A stretch of 64,000 nt of DNA, from contig JAVIAB010000102.1 in the NCBI GenBank assembly GCA_032433765.1, positions 16,139,232-16,203,231 on the forward strand, in the 5' to 3' direction. Shown one piece after another: positions 44,071 to 54,823 of the stretch. The notes beneath the pieces were generated by a model that was not told the DNA's origin, searched no databases, and saw only the letters and a list, made by a program, of their open reading frames with translations. Source of the DNA: Megaustenia siamemsis (lineage: Eukaryota > Mollusca > Gastropoda > Stylommatophora > Ariophantidae). How positions within the stretch are numbered: position 1 is the stretch's first letter; the number at the start of each line of letters is the position of its first letter. Position numbers and translations under genes: made by a program.

Positions 44071-44940
44071 CGCTGTCATTCTGGTCTCGATGATTGCAAC
44101 CAAACTATCTATGTTATTTCAACAAAAATATAATGATCTGCTATGTCTGGACCTATGGTTATTGCATCCAGATTATCTATATTATCTCCAAATAAATAAA
44201 GTATCTTAGCAAATCTATAGATAACATGAGTCATATCGTACTTCTTTACAGTTGGATACAGTCAAATGGGTTATCGCACTAGGAGATAACTGTTATTCTT
44301 GCGCAAGCTGACAGCTGTCTCATATGTCCCAGACAATATAAATTATCATATTAACTTTCGAACAGTGTTTGTTGGAAGTCTCCTGATGTCGGCGACGAGG
44401 CTGCGCCCACTTTGCCCTGTATTGGGAACACGAATAATAAATCATTGATGGCCAAAAGTAGACAGGTTGATTTGTGCATAAACGTTTTCTGAACCGTGGT
44501 GTAGTACTGCAATCGACTTAGTAATGCTATAGTCTGGCTTCTGTTAGTGGAGACTCAACAAATGGAAGTTTGATTACGGCTTGCAGACAGACGAACAAGA
44601 CCTGCTGTAACAAAAGTACGGACTGTAACGACTAAGTGTCTGTCAAGTCAAGTAAAAAAAATATGGCAAGAAAAATTATCTGAAAGATAAAAAATAGTCC
44701 AGCAGTGAAGATCAATGTAAGACACGACAGTTAGTGTTAGTTTAAAAAATGCCATTTTGGTTACAATTATTTAAACCTTGCAGATTTTTTAATCCACTAA
44801 ATTTTGTGCGCACATATTAGAAGTTCTTTGATTTTCTGGTGTGGTTCCAATTTGTGACACTCCACTAAATGTGAATCTACCAGCCTAATTCACTTATGTG
44901 TGCTGCCTTAGTATCAGCTATGAGACAGGGTTTCGATGTT
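44071..44940. other. Unique sequence, nothing recognised
   Basis: About 870 bp with ordinary composition. No open frame over 80 residues with recognisable content, and no repeat family. Confidence 0.4.
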
Positions 44941-44944
44941 CGGT

Positions 44945-45425
44945 AAACCCACAGAAAGGGCCTGGATCAACACGAAATTAACAATAAAGACCAAACTCTT
45001 AATATATCAAACCTGTGTGTTTAGCGCACTGTTATATGGATCTGAAACATGGACAAAAATACTCAAATCGTGAAAAAATACAAAATATCTTCCACATGCG
45101 ATGTCCCCGTAGCATAATGCACATCAAATGGTGCAAAAAAAAAAAAAAACCCCACCATAACTGTCCTGCGAGGTGCTAAGATCCCAACAATCATGTCGAT
45201 GCTCAGAAGACGAAGGTCAAGATGGATGGGGCACGTCCAGCGAACGGAAGAACACCGCATTCTGAGCTGAGCAAATACTACATGGTGAACTAACACACAG
45301 AAAAAGACAAATCGGCAGTCCTAAACTACGATATAGAGATATCTGTAAATCATCTCTGGATGATTTCTCCATCTGTCAAAATAACTGGGTACATCTGGCA
45401 AGAGATCGCACATCATGGAGAGGCT
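44945..45425 (+). mobile_element. LINE-epsilon-like RT C-terminal remnant
   Basis: In shifting frames the plus strand reads RAWINTKLTIKTKLLIYQTC, VFSALLYGSETWTK, QNIFHMRCPRSIMHIKW, VLRGAKIPTIMSMLRRRRSR, WMGHVQRTEEHRIL, and finally PKLRYRDICKSSLDD with WVHLARDRTSW. This order is that of the thumb-to-tail part of LINE reverse transcriptases (YGSETW, MRC, GHVxR, RYxD, DRxxW). A run of about fifteen A at 45128 and several stops and frameshifts show it is long dead. It runs into a 33-bp repeat. Confidence 0.78.
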
Positions 45426-45570
45426 GTATAAGGAGTGGTATAACATCATTTGAGGCTGTATAAGGAATGGTATAACATCATGGAGAGGCTGTATAAGGAA
45501 TGGTATAACATCATGGAGAGGCTGTATAAGGAATGGTATAACATCATTTGAGGCTGTACTATGGCAAAGC
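45421..45570. repeat. 33-bp tandem repeat, about 4 copies
   Basis: GGCTGTATAAGGAATGGTAT then AACATCATGGAGA, arising at the end of the RT remnant (TSWRGCI region), so part of the LINE tail seems to have been multiplied. Confidence 0.88.
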
Positions 45571-45574
45571 ATGC

Positions 45575-45955
45575 AAGAGAAACGACTCATGAAAGAAGAT
45601 GGAATAACTTGTGGAACAGTTTGGCCTGACATTTTCATTCTGTGGCCGAGTGTTTTTGTCATTGATAGAATCAGCTATGAGAGAAGATGGAATAACTTGT
45701 GGAACAGTTTGGCCTGACATTTTCATTCTGTGGCCGAGTGTGTTTGTCATTGATAGAATCAGCTATAAGAGAAGATGGAATAACTTGTGGAACAGTTTGG
45801 CCTGACATTTTCATTCTGTGGCCGAGTGTGTTTGTCATTGATAGAATCAGCTATGAGAGAAGATTGAATAACTCGTGGAACATTTTGGCCTGACATTTTC
45901 ATTCTGTGGCCGAGTGTGTTTGTCATTGATAGAATCAGCTATGAGAGAAGCTGTT
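45575..45955. repeat. 88-bp tandem repeat, about 4.3 copies
   Basis: GGAATAACTTGTGGAACAGT recurs at 45601, 45689 and 45777, and again with changes near 45866. The unit includes CATTTTCATTCTGTGGCCGA and GATAGAATCAGCTATGAG. Copies are nearly identical. Confidence 0.94.
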
Positions 45956-46121
45956 CGACAAAAATCAATCCTCTAAAAAAAAGTATACAATAGTTACCAC
46001 TAAACCGTCTGACAAGACGAAAAGGGGCATGGACCTATGAGAAGAATATAGGGATATATCATCAAAGAGGGAGTAACGTGACACTTCTGATATTAATGAC
46101 CACAGACCAGGAGCCTCCTGC

Positions 46122-46568
46122 ATGATTGATACAACTGTTGCACCAAGCATTTCATCAGCAGAGCCATATCTAAGGAATGTTAATCTGACATTGTTCATGA
46201 ATGATGTCCAAGTTAATAAGACATCAGAATCGTGTGGCGGCAGCTACAAGAAGGGAGCGGAGAACATCAAGTTCTGCTGCTATAAAGGAGACTTGCCTTG
46301 CTATCCCAGAATTGCCTTAAATGGGATCACTGTAGTTGAAAACTTCTCCTCTTGTGTAAACTACACATTCACATCTAAGAGTGAATCAGTGAAGGTCACA
46401 AAATCATATTCTCTCTGTGGTTTTACTAACTACAGGTCATGTGGCTTCTGTTGGATTGGAAATGATAACTTACCACCACTGTGTGTCTATGTGTTTGGAA
46501 TTGGAGTCATCAATGATGGCCTAACATCATCAAGTGCTATGACGATCATCATTTTCGGGAGGACGTGA
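46122..46568 (+). CDS. Hypothetical cysteine-rich, glycosylation-rich exon
   Basis: An open frame of 148 codons of ordinary complexity, not part of any repeat family here. It contains nine cysteines (as in SESCGG, KFCCYKGDLPC, FSSCVNYTF, YSLCGF, YRSCGFC, PPLC) and four N-glycosylation sequons (NLT, NKT, NFS, NYT). The look is that of a secreted or cell-surface ectodomain. No signal peptide or transmembrane helix is evident. The first Met is arbitrary: an acceptor-like AAGCATTTCATCAG at about 46146-46159 could begin an exon. I do not recognise the family. A decayed gene fragment carried between repeats is equally possible. Confidence 0.3.
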   Translation: MIDTTVAPSISSAEPYLRNVNLTLFMNDVQVNKTSESCGGSYKKGAENIKFCCYKGDLPCYPRIALNGITVVENFSSCVNYTFTSKSESVKVTKSYSLCGFTNYRSCGFCWIGNDNLPPLCVYVFGIGVINDGLTSSSAMTIIIFGRT

Positions 46569-46574
46569 ACTCCC

Positions 46575-47000
46575 ATGGTATATGGTGGATAGGCGGCAGG
46601 AACCATTGAAGGCTATGTCTGAAAAGTGTTCCTTATTGCAGTTTCCTCATATTCCAAGTCCGGCTTGTTGCAGGAGCTACTGAGTTAAGTGCTCTGTGCA
46701 CACCGTGAGCTGTGTGTCTCATCCGTTTTGGTCCTGCTTCGATATCCCGCTTGTTTACGATGAATGATGATATCGTATGACAGGGAACAGTTGGCTGTGT
46801 TCACTTTCTGCGCGGTTTCGCCGTATGTCTTTTGGCGTGTGCTGAGACTGCTACGATGGGGATTACAGTTACCTTTCTTTGTTTGGGAGATGAGTTAGTA
46901 ATTCGAATAATTCCACTGGCACGGGTGGTTGAGCAATTATGGATTTTAATTCGTTTGCTGTGAGACCGAGGCCTTCCATAGCCAATAACCAATAACTTCC
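46575..47000 (-). repeat. Repeat D, copy 3
   Basis: Minus-strand copy. The open frame 46992-46801 reads GYGRPRSHSKRIKIHNCSTT, RASGIIRITNSSPKQRKVTV, IPIVAVSAHAKRHTAKPRRK-stop. It shares the frame, basic C-terminal motif and stop position with copies 1 and 2. Flanking conserved segments GTGGATAGGCGGCAGGAACC and TACTGAGTTAAGTGCTCTG are present. Confidence 0.72.
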
Positions 47001-47047
47001 CACCGTCCAGTTTTCAAAGTTGAGCACAAACATTTCTAAAGGAAGCC

Positions 47048-47206
47048 GTAATTAATACTGGAGCCGCGAAAAGCTCAGTTGTTAGTGAACTAGACTACAA
47101 AGGACACGAGGTCGGGTTCGATCCTGATCGGCGGCTTCCGGGTTCACTAAGACTTAAATGGGTACCGGAATTTTTTTTCTCGGAAAATAAATCTGCAGGG
47201 GCGTAA
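47048..47206 (+). mobile_element. SINE-B, 3'-truncated at a LINE-alpha junction
   Basis: Head GGAGCCGCGAAAAGCTCAGT and B box GGTTCGATCCTG, body GGGTACCGGAATTTTTTTTC, ending at GCAGGGGCGTAA. LINE-alpha starts at once. The remaining SINE 3' part is not found beyond the LINE. Confidence 0.85.
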
Positions 47207-47786
47207 AACATTGTTAACCTCAGACGGAAGATGTACAAAAGAGGTGAGATGCAGAATGGCTCAGGCAAAAGCAGCTTTCCAAAAAATGAGGAAGAAACTA
47301 TGCAATCCATTTTTGACGATAGAAACAAGAAAAAGAGTTCTTAAATGTTACGTAGAGCCAGTCTTAACATATAGATGCAAATCATGGACAATAGGACAAC
47401 AGACAAGAAAATCATTGGGTCTGTAGAGATGTGGTTTTACAGAAGAATGTTGAGAGTACCATGGACAACTAAGAAGAGTAATGAAGATGTTCTGGGAGAG
47501 GTCAAAGCAAAAAGAGAGCTAATTTCCAATATTAGGAAGAGACAATCATCATTTTTTTGGCCATGTAATGAGAAGAGAACAACTGGAATATATTGTAACA
47601 ACTGGAAAAATTGAGGGACGAAGAGATAGAGGGAAGCAAAGAGAAAAAATAACAGACAGCTTAAGAGAATGGCTTGGCAGAACGTCAACAACAGAAATGA
47701 TAAATAGCTGCAGAGATCGAAAATTGTGAAGAGACATGATCACCTACGCCAGCAGGTCCGGTAGTTGATGATGATGATGATGATGT
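47207..47786 (+). mobile_element. LINE-alpha 3' fragment
   Basis: Reads LTSDGRCTKEVRCRMAQAKA, YVEPVLTYRCKSWTIG, MWFYRRMLRVPWTTKKSNED, RKRQSSFF then (after a one-base insertion in a T run) GHVMRREQLEY, GRRDRGKQREKITDSLREWL and the tail. Frameshift near 47424 and stop at 47727. It ends in (GAT)n at 47768-47784. Confidence 0.86.
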
Positions 47787-47792
47787 TAGCCG

Positions 47793-48090
47793 GGTCTGCG
47801 TTTCATTAACAAAAAAACATTAATAAACATACTATCAACCTTTACTTATGCATTTGAGAGCTGGAAAACAACAAGAGATATAGAAACAAAGTTGAACGCA
47901 TTCGAAAAAATAAATCTAAATAAGTCTAAGGAAAATGCTTGGTATAGCATGGAACGAATTCAAAACAAACGAGGAAATTAGAGAAATGGCCAATCACTAA
48001 TATCTTCAGTAATCAAGAAAAGACGATGGTCATCTGTTGGACATGTAATGAGGAGAGATAATAACCGAACAACAAAGAAAGAAATCTCGC
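47793..48090 (+). mobile_element. LINE-gamma fragment, copy 2
   Basis: Parallel to 4015-4330: GTTTCATTAACAAAA, TTGAACGCATTCGAAAA, AAGGAAAATGCTTGGTATAG, CAAACGAGGAAATTAGAGAA, GACGATGGTCATCTGTTGGA. Frame broken by indels (for example near 47915 and 47995). The basic tail is missing. Confidence 0.8.
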
Positions 48091-48880
48091 TGGCCACAAA
48101 TTGAAACCACTCCCATAAAATCTTAGTTTTAAAAATGAGCAACAGAGTAGTGTAGGCCCAGGACGTTTTTATTTAGAAATTTGGTAAAACTTTTAGAGTT
48201 TGAACTAAAATACCATTTTGTCGAAAGAAAAACATAAGCAGACAAAAAGGAGCTGTGTTTTGCGTTCCAATGTAGAAGTTGAGTTTTATGTTACCTTCTC
48301 TGAGAGATGACTACACTTCACATCCGGGACTGAAAGCGACATTCACGTGATTGAGAGGCCCGTTCTTTACGTCTGTTAATAAATCAATTTACGCTGGGGC
48401 CACAGCAATGTCACCTACACGTGCTAAAGTTGTCGTTTAGTTGAAAGAGGGAACTCGCTGTCGCCTCGTGCCATGACCGAAAGCGAGAACTTATTAGAAA
48501 GAATGGTTGTCTTGTCGTGCTGGTGGGCCGAGATGTCAAGCTCGTGGTCCGCCGGGACCGAGCCCGGTGACTGCCGGATCACGGCTAGAAATGACTGTTC
48601 ACACATGTCGAACGTTCACATCGCGTGCACCGCCAAATGCGTTTGTCTTGCCCAACGCATCCCTGCAGTCGTCAGTAGAGATTAGTAGACAGCTTTGGCG
48701 CCGGGGTTGGTTTCCCGGGGTTGGTGGTCATGTAACAGGTGTTGTATTTGCGTGTAGGTCTCTACCAGATTGGTGTTCTTGATGAAGTGAGGCCCTGTGT
48801 AGGTTAGTCCGGTCAGTAGGTTCGACTATTGGACGATTCGTCACGTGCCACCGATGATAGATTCAGCGGTTGATGATGTT
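48091..48880. other. Unique sequence with a GC-richer core, unassigned
   Basis: Positions 48420-48790 are richer in G+C (CCGGGACCGAGCCCGGTGAC) and hold overlapping open frames of 60-91 residues on both strands. None has a recognisable domain. It could be an exon or the edge of a gene, but nothing decides it. Confidence 0.35.
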
Positions 48881-48929
48881 GATGAACTTGGTCGGCGCGG
48901 GGAGTTCATTCATGGTAATGTCGCGAGCT

Positions 48930-49682
48930 GAACTAACTTTCATTATTTTCCTAAATCTGCTGGCAAGCAAAAATAAAGAACTCGGTCTTAATAGCAAGAA
49001 TAGAGAAGTAATGGTAACAACAAGGAAAAAGACATCACTGCAATGTACAATAAAGGCAAGTGGAACAATACTAAAACAGGTAAATGAATTTTAGTACGTG
49101 GAAATGATGTTAGCATGGGATGGTAGATGTACAACAGAAGTGAGACGCAGAAAGGCTCCTCTGGCAAAAGCAGCTTTCCAAAAAATGAGGAAGATACTAT
49201 GCAATCCACTTTTGACAATAGAAACAAGAAAATAGAGTTCCTATATGTTATGTAGAGCCAGCCTTAACATATCGATGTGAATCATGGACAATCGGACAAC
49301 AGACAAGAAAATAACTGGAATCTGTAGAAATGTGGTTTTACAGAAGATTGTTGAGAATACCATGGAAAGCTAAGAAGAGTAATGAAGGTTTTCTGGAAGA
49401 GGTCAAAGCAAAAAGAGAGCTAATTTCCAATATTAGGAAGAAACAATCATCATTTTTTTTGGCCATGTAAGGAGAATAGAACAGCTGGAATATATTGTAA
49501 CAACTGGAAAAATTGAGGGACGAAGAGATAGAGGGAAGCAAAGAGAAAAAAATACTAGACAGCTTAAGAGAATGGCCTGGCAGAAGGTCAACAACAGAAA
49601 TGATAAATAGCTGCCGAGATCGACAATTGTGGAGAGACATGATCACCTACGCCAGTACGCCCGGTACTTGATGATGATGAGT
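48930..49682 (+). mobile_element. LINE-alpha copy, heavily decayed
   Basis: Recognisable blocks: ASKNKELGLNSKNREVMVTT, KASGTILKQVNEF, DGRCTTEVRRRKAPLAKAAF, KMRKILCNPLLTIETRK, then in other frames the GCESW, RRMLRIPW and GHVMRR equivalents, IEQLEYIVTTGKIEGRRDRG and KQREK. At least six frameshifts or stops. Ends TTGATGATGATGAGTG. Confidence 0.83.
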
Positions 49683-49952
49683 GTTAAATAGAATGTTTAT
49701 AGAACTATAAGGAGAGATAAAATGTTTATAGAGCTGTTATGATAGATACAATGTTTATAGAGCTGTAATGGAAATGGAAAGTTCATAAAGCTGTAATGAG
49801 AGATGAAATGTTTATATAGCTGAAAGGGAAGATGAAGATCTTCACTGCTGTAATGGGAAATCAACAATTTATAGAGCTATAGGGGGAGATCTGTAATAGA
49901 GATAATAGAGGATAAGCGATAATAGATCTGTAACAGAGATAATAGAGGGTAA

Positions 49953-50413
49953 AGGTAAAGTACGAGACTTGAACCGGCGTCTTAGCACGCGAGTTTACAC
50001 CCATATGTGCTCGGCCGCCTATCCAGAAATGTTCGGATATTTCTGTATAGTGTCTCCCCAAGCATCGAAACTCAGATGCGAAGCGACATTCCTCACCTTC
50101 CCAGGGTTATACCCTGGTACCCATTTCTGCCAACGGCTGGGTCGACCGTGGGGGTATTTTTTATATATATATATTTTTTTAATTTTGTTTTTTTTCTTCC
50201 AACCACGAGTACAATTCACACTGCCCCCCCCCCCCCCCAGCAGGAATCGAACACGGGTTGTCCGAACGTCGGTAGTCCAGTCGGGTGGTTGTCCGAACGT
50301 CGGTAGTCCAGTCGGGTGGTTGTCCGAACGTCGGTAGTCCAGTCGGGTGGTTGTCCGAACGTCGGTAGTCCAGTCGGGTGGTTTTCCCAACTCGGCTACC
50401 CAGGCCCCACCCC
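49953..50413 (-). mobile_element. SINE-A with internal expansion (TSD AATAGAGGGTAA)
   Basis: Reverse-oriented SINE-A inserted in the minisatellite. The 12-bp AATAGAGGGTAA occurs at 49941-49952 and 50414-50425. In SINE orientation it begins GGGGTGGGGCCTGGGTAGCC, continues through an expanded tRNA-like head, a C-run (15-16 C on plus at 50225) and a T-rich interruption at 50155-50190. It ends with CCGAGCACATATGGGTG and GGTTCAAGTCTCGTACTTTA. The fixed ends define the family's boundaries. Confidence 0.93.
50260..50385. repeat. 31-bp quadruplication inside the SINE-A head
   Basis: GTCCGAACGTCGGTAGTCCA then GTCGGGTGGTT occurs at 50260, 50291, 50322 and 50353. SINE-A copies at 4816 and 10287 have it once. 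It covers the segment between the A and B boxes of the tRNA-like head. Confidence 0.95.
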
Positions 50414-50814
50414 AATAGAGGGTAAGCGATAATAGATGTGTAATAGAGATAATAGATGGTAAGCGATAATAGATGTGTAATAGAGATAATAGATGGTAGG
50501 CGATAATAGATGTGTAATAGAGATAATAGATGGTAGGCGATAATAGATGTGTAATAGAGATAATAGATGGTAGGCGATAATAGATGTGTAATAGAGATAA
50601 TAGATGGTAGGCGATAATAGATGTGTAATAGAGATAATAGAGATAATAGAGATAATAGAGATAATAGAGATAATAAATGTGTACTAGAGATAATAGATAT
50701 AATAGATGTGTAATAGAGATAATAGAGATAATAAATGTGTAATAGAGATAATAGAGGGTGAGCGATAATAGATGTGTAACATGAGAATGTTTATATAATT
50801 CTGTCAATATAATA

Positions 50815-51019
50815 TTTTCCCCACTTTCTGAGAACAAAATCTCCGGTACCTATTTTCAGATTCCGTGTTCGTGGAAAGTATCTCGAGAAAAAATGACAGT
50901 GTTGAGAAGTACGGGTTTAATCCTGTGTAGGGCTATCTATTGTTCTTTGTTTTGTTTTCCTGTTGTTGATTATCTGTGAGTTTTAACGAGTCCTGTAAAC
51001 ATCCTTCTTCCCCTGCAAG
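50815..51019. mobile_element. Decayed SINE-B (minus) and SINE-C (plus) scraps
   Basis: 50815-50860 (TTCCCCACTTTCTGAGAACA then AATCTCCGGTACC) resembles the reversed SINE-B body. 50899-51019 (AGTACGGGTTTAATCCTG, TCTATTGTTCTTTGTTTTG, GTTGTTGATTATCTGTGAG, TGTAAACATCCTTCTTCC) resembles the SINE-C B box and 3' body. Both are strongly diverged. Confidence 0.65.
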
Positions 51020-51020
51020 T

Positions 51021-51670
<650 letters not shown>

Positions 51671-51714
51671 CAATTGTAGCTCATATACATTCTGTTTTAA
51701 AATACTGTAGCAGA

Positions 51715-52790
51715 ATTAGTAATATTAATAGCAATAACGATAATAATAATAATAGCAATAACGATAATAATAATAATAGCAATAACGATAATAATAATAA
51801 TAATAGCAATAACGATAATAATAATAATAGCAATAACGATAATAATAATAATAGCAATAACGATAATAATAATAATAGCAATAACGATATTAATAATAAT
51901 AGCAATAACGATAATAATAATAATAGCAATAACGATAATAATAATAATAATAATAGCAATAACGATAATAATAATAATAATAATAGCAATAACGATAATA
52001 ATAATAATAGCAATAACGATAATAATAATAATAATAGCAATAACGATAATAATAATAATAGCAATAACGATAATAATAATAATAGCAATAACGATAATAA
52101 TAATAATAGCAATAACAGTAATAATAATAGCAATAACAGTAACAATAATAGCAATAACAGTAACAATAATAGCAATCACAGTAACAATAATAGCAATAAC
52201 AGTAATAATAATAGCAATCACAGTAACAATAATAGCAATAACAGTAACAATAATAGCAATAACAGTAACAATAATAGCAATAACAGTAACAATAATGGCA
52301 ATAACAGTAACAATAATAGCAATAACAGTAACAATAATAGCAATAACAGTAATAATAATAGCAATAACAGTAATAATATTAACAATAACAGTAACAATAA
52401 TAGCAATAACAGTAACAATAATAGCAATAACAGTAACAATAATAGTAATATAAAAGTAATAATAATAGCAATAACAGTAACAGTAATAGCAATAACAGTA
52501 ATAATAATAGCAATAACAATAATAATAATAGCAATAACAGTAACAATAATAGCAATATAAAAGTATTTATAATAACAATGACAGTAATATTAGCAATGTA
52601 AAAGTAATTATAATAGCAATAACAGTAATAACAATAGCAAAAACAGTAACAATTATAATAGCAATAACAGTAACCCTAATAGCAATATAAAAGTAATTAT
52701 AGCAATATAAAAGTAGCAATAATAGCAATATAAAAGTAATTATAGCAATATAAAAGTAGCAATAATAGCAATATAAAAGTAATTATAATA
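51715..52790. repeat. AAT/AAC-rich minisatellite, 21-27 bp units
   Basis: Left half: AGCAATAACGATAATAATAA units of variable length (24, 27, 30 bp, differing by AAT triplets). Right half, from about 52115: the 21-bp AGCAATAACAGTAACAATAA then T. From 52540: AGCAATATAAAAGTAATTAT variants. Change of a whole number of triplets keeps poly-Leu and poly-Ile frames open on the minus strand; these are artefacts. Confidence 0.96.
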
Positions 52791-53165
52791 ATGCATATCT
52801 CCAGCACAGTTAGATACATGAGGGAGCAAGAACTCTTATGTTCAGTAGATCATCATTAGCCTTTAGCAGAGCTCTTAACGACATATCCACAATTACCTTC
52901 TCGATCAAGAGCTACAGATGTAATGAAGATTGATCCTGTCTATTTTCTGATGTTGTCTTCCCACTGTATTTTTATTTATTTATTTATTTTTTTGTCTTTT
53001 CTTCTTTTGACTTGTGCTGTGCCCCGTAGAATAGTCTGGGGTAGAATTGTTGATGGCGTATGCTCGTACCATTTTTTTTTCTGTTACAGCTGATAGTAAA
53101 CACTAAATAACTTGGTTTGTCCATCTAGAAAGTATGTCGTGTGACAATATAGAGCATATGTTAAA
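52791..53165. other. Unique sequence, nothing recognised
   Basis: About 370 bp with a T-rich middle (near 52970 and 53075). The last ~40 bp may already be the decayed LINE region that precedes the 87-bp array. Confidence 0.4.
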
Positions 53166-53171
53166 AGAGGA

Positions 53172-54823
53172 GAAGGGAGAAAGCAAGAAGCAGACCTAGA
53201 GTAAGATGGACAGACAATATCAAAGAAACGATACAGCATCAAATGTCAATGAGTGAAGCCGCTAGAAGAGCAAGAGGCAGACCTAGAGTAAGATGGACAG
53301 ACAATATCAAAGAAACGATACAGCATCAAATGTCAATGAGTGAAGCCGGTAGAAGATCAAGAGGCAGACCTAGAGTAAGATGGACAGACAATATCAAAGA
53401 AACGATACAGCATCAAATGTCAATGAGTGAAGCCGGTAGAAGATCAAGAGGCAGACCTAGAGTAAGATGGACAGACAATATCAAAGAAACGATACAGCAT
53501 CAAATGTCAATGAGTGAAGCTGGTAGAAGATCAAGAGGCAGACCTAGAGTAAGATGGACAGACAATATCAAAGAAACGATACAGCATCAAATGTCAATGA
53601 GTGAAGCTGGTAGAAGATCAAGAGGCAGACCTAGAGTAAGATGGACAGACAATATCAAAGAAACGATACAGCATCAAATGTCAATGAGTGAAGCAGGTAG
53701 AAGATCAAGAGGCAGACCTAGAGTAAGATGGACAGACAATATCAAAGAAACGATACAGCATCAAATGTCAATGAGTGAAGCCGGTAGAAGATCAAGAGGC
53801 AGACCTAGAGTAAGATGGACAGACAATATCAAAGAAACGATACAGCATCAAATGTCAATGAGTGAAGCTGGTAGAAGATCAAGAGGCAGACCTAGAGTAA
53901 GATGGACAGACAATATCAAAGAAACGATACAGCATCAAATGTCAATGAGTGAAGCTGGTAGAAGAGCAAGAGGCAGACCTAGAGTAAGATGGACAGACAA
54001 TATCAAAGAAACGATACAGCATCAAATGTCAATGAGTGAAGCCGGTAGAAGAGCAAGAGGCAGGCCTAGAGTAAGATGGACAGACAATATCAAAGAAACG
54101 ATACAGCATCAAATGTCAATGAGTGAAGCCGGTAGAAGAGCAAGAGGCAGACCTAGAGTAAGATGGACAGACAATATCAAAGAAACGATACAGCATCAAA
54201 TGTCAATGAGTGAAGCTGGTAGAAGAGCAAGAGGCAGACCTAGAGTAAGATGGACAGACAATATCAAAGAAACGATACAGCATCAAATGTCAATGAGTGA
54301 AGCCGGTAGAAGATCAAGAGGCAGACCTAGAGTAAGATGGACAGACAATATCAAAGAAACGATACAGCATCAAATGTCAATGAGTGAAGCTGGTAGAAGA
54401 TCAAGAGGCAGACCTAGAGTAAGATGGACAGACAATATCAAAGAAACGATACAGCATCAAATGTCAATGAGTGAAGCTGGTAGAAGATCAAGAGGCAGAC
54501 CTAGAGTAAGATGGAGGACAGACAATATCAAAGAAACGATACAGCATCAAATGTCAATGAGTGAAGCTGGTAGAAGATCAAGAGGCAGACCTAGAGTAAG
54601 ATGGACAGACAATATCAAAGAAACGATACAGCATCAAATGTCAATGAGTGAAGCTGGTAGAAGATCAAGAGGCAGACCTAGAGTAAGATGGACAGACAAT
54701 ATCAAAGAAACGATACAGCATCAAATGTCAATGAGTGAAGCCGGTAGAAGATCAAGAGGCAGAACTTTGTTTCTCCCTCGACTCCCGAACGGGTACAAGA
54801 AAACTAATATTGAGGAAGGATAA
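53172..54823 (+). repeat. 87-bp in-frame array of a LINE RT C-terminal segment
   Basis: Seventeen full 87-bp units plus partial ones at both ends keep one frame open for 526 codons (53243-54823). The 29-residue unit is MSMSEAGRRSRGRPRVRWTD then NIKETIQHQ. RGRPRxRWxDNIK followed by a spacer and EAxRR is the conserved tail of LINE reverse transcriptases (compare GGRGRPRLTWTSNIKRW at 9690). Variants are Ser/Ala at unit position 10 (units 9-12 have Ala) and a 3-bp insertion giving RWRTDN near 54514. The last unit exits into RTLFLPRLPNGYKKTNIEEG-stop. I read this as a tandem expansion within a LINE 3' end and not a host protein. Confidence 0.9.

Larger units (their letters stand above)
49690..50790. 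repeat. AT-rich minisatellite zone, including a 37-bp unit
   Basis: 49690-49880 has loose repeats of ATGTTTATAGAGCTGTAATG. From 49880 the unit becomes GATAATAGATGTGTAATAGA then GATAATAGATGGTAGGC (37 bp), with a pure (AATAGAGAT)n stretch near 50630-50680. The array is interrupted at 49953-50413 by SINE-A and resumes in the same register of AATAGAGGGTAA. Confidence 0.9.

Noticed and set aside
51681..52439. Poly-Leu/poly-Ile membrane proteins on the minus strand
   Set aside because: AAT/AAC triplet repeats read backwards; length varies by whole triplets.
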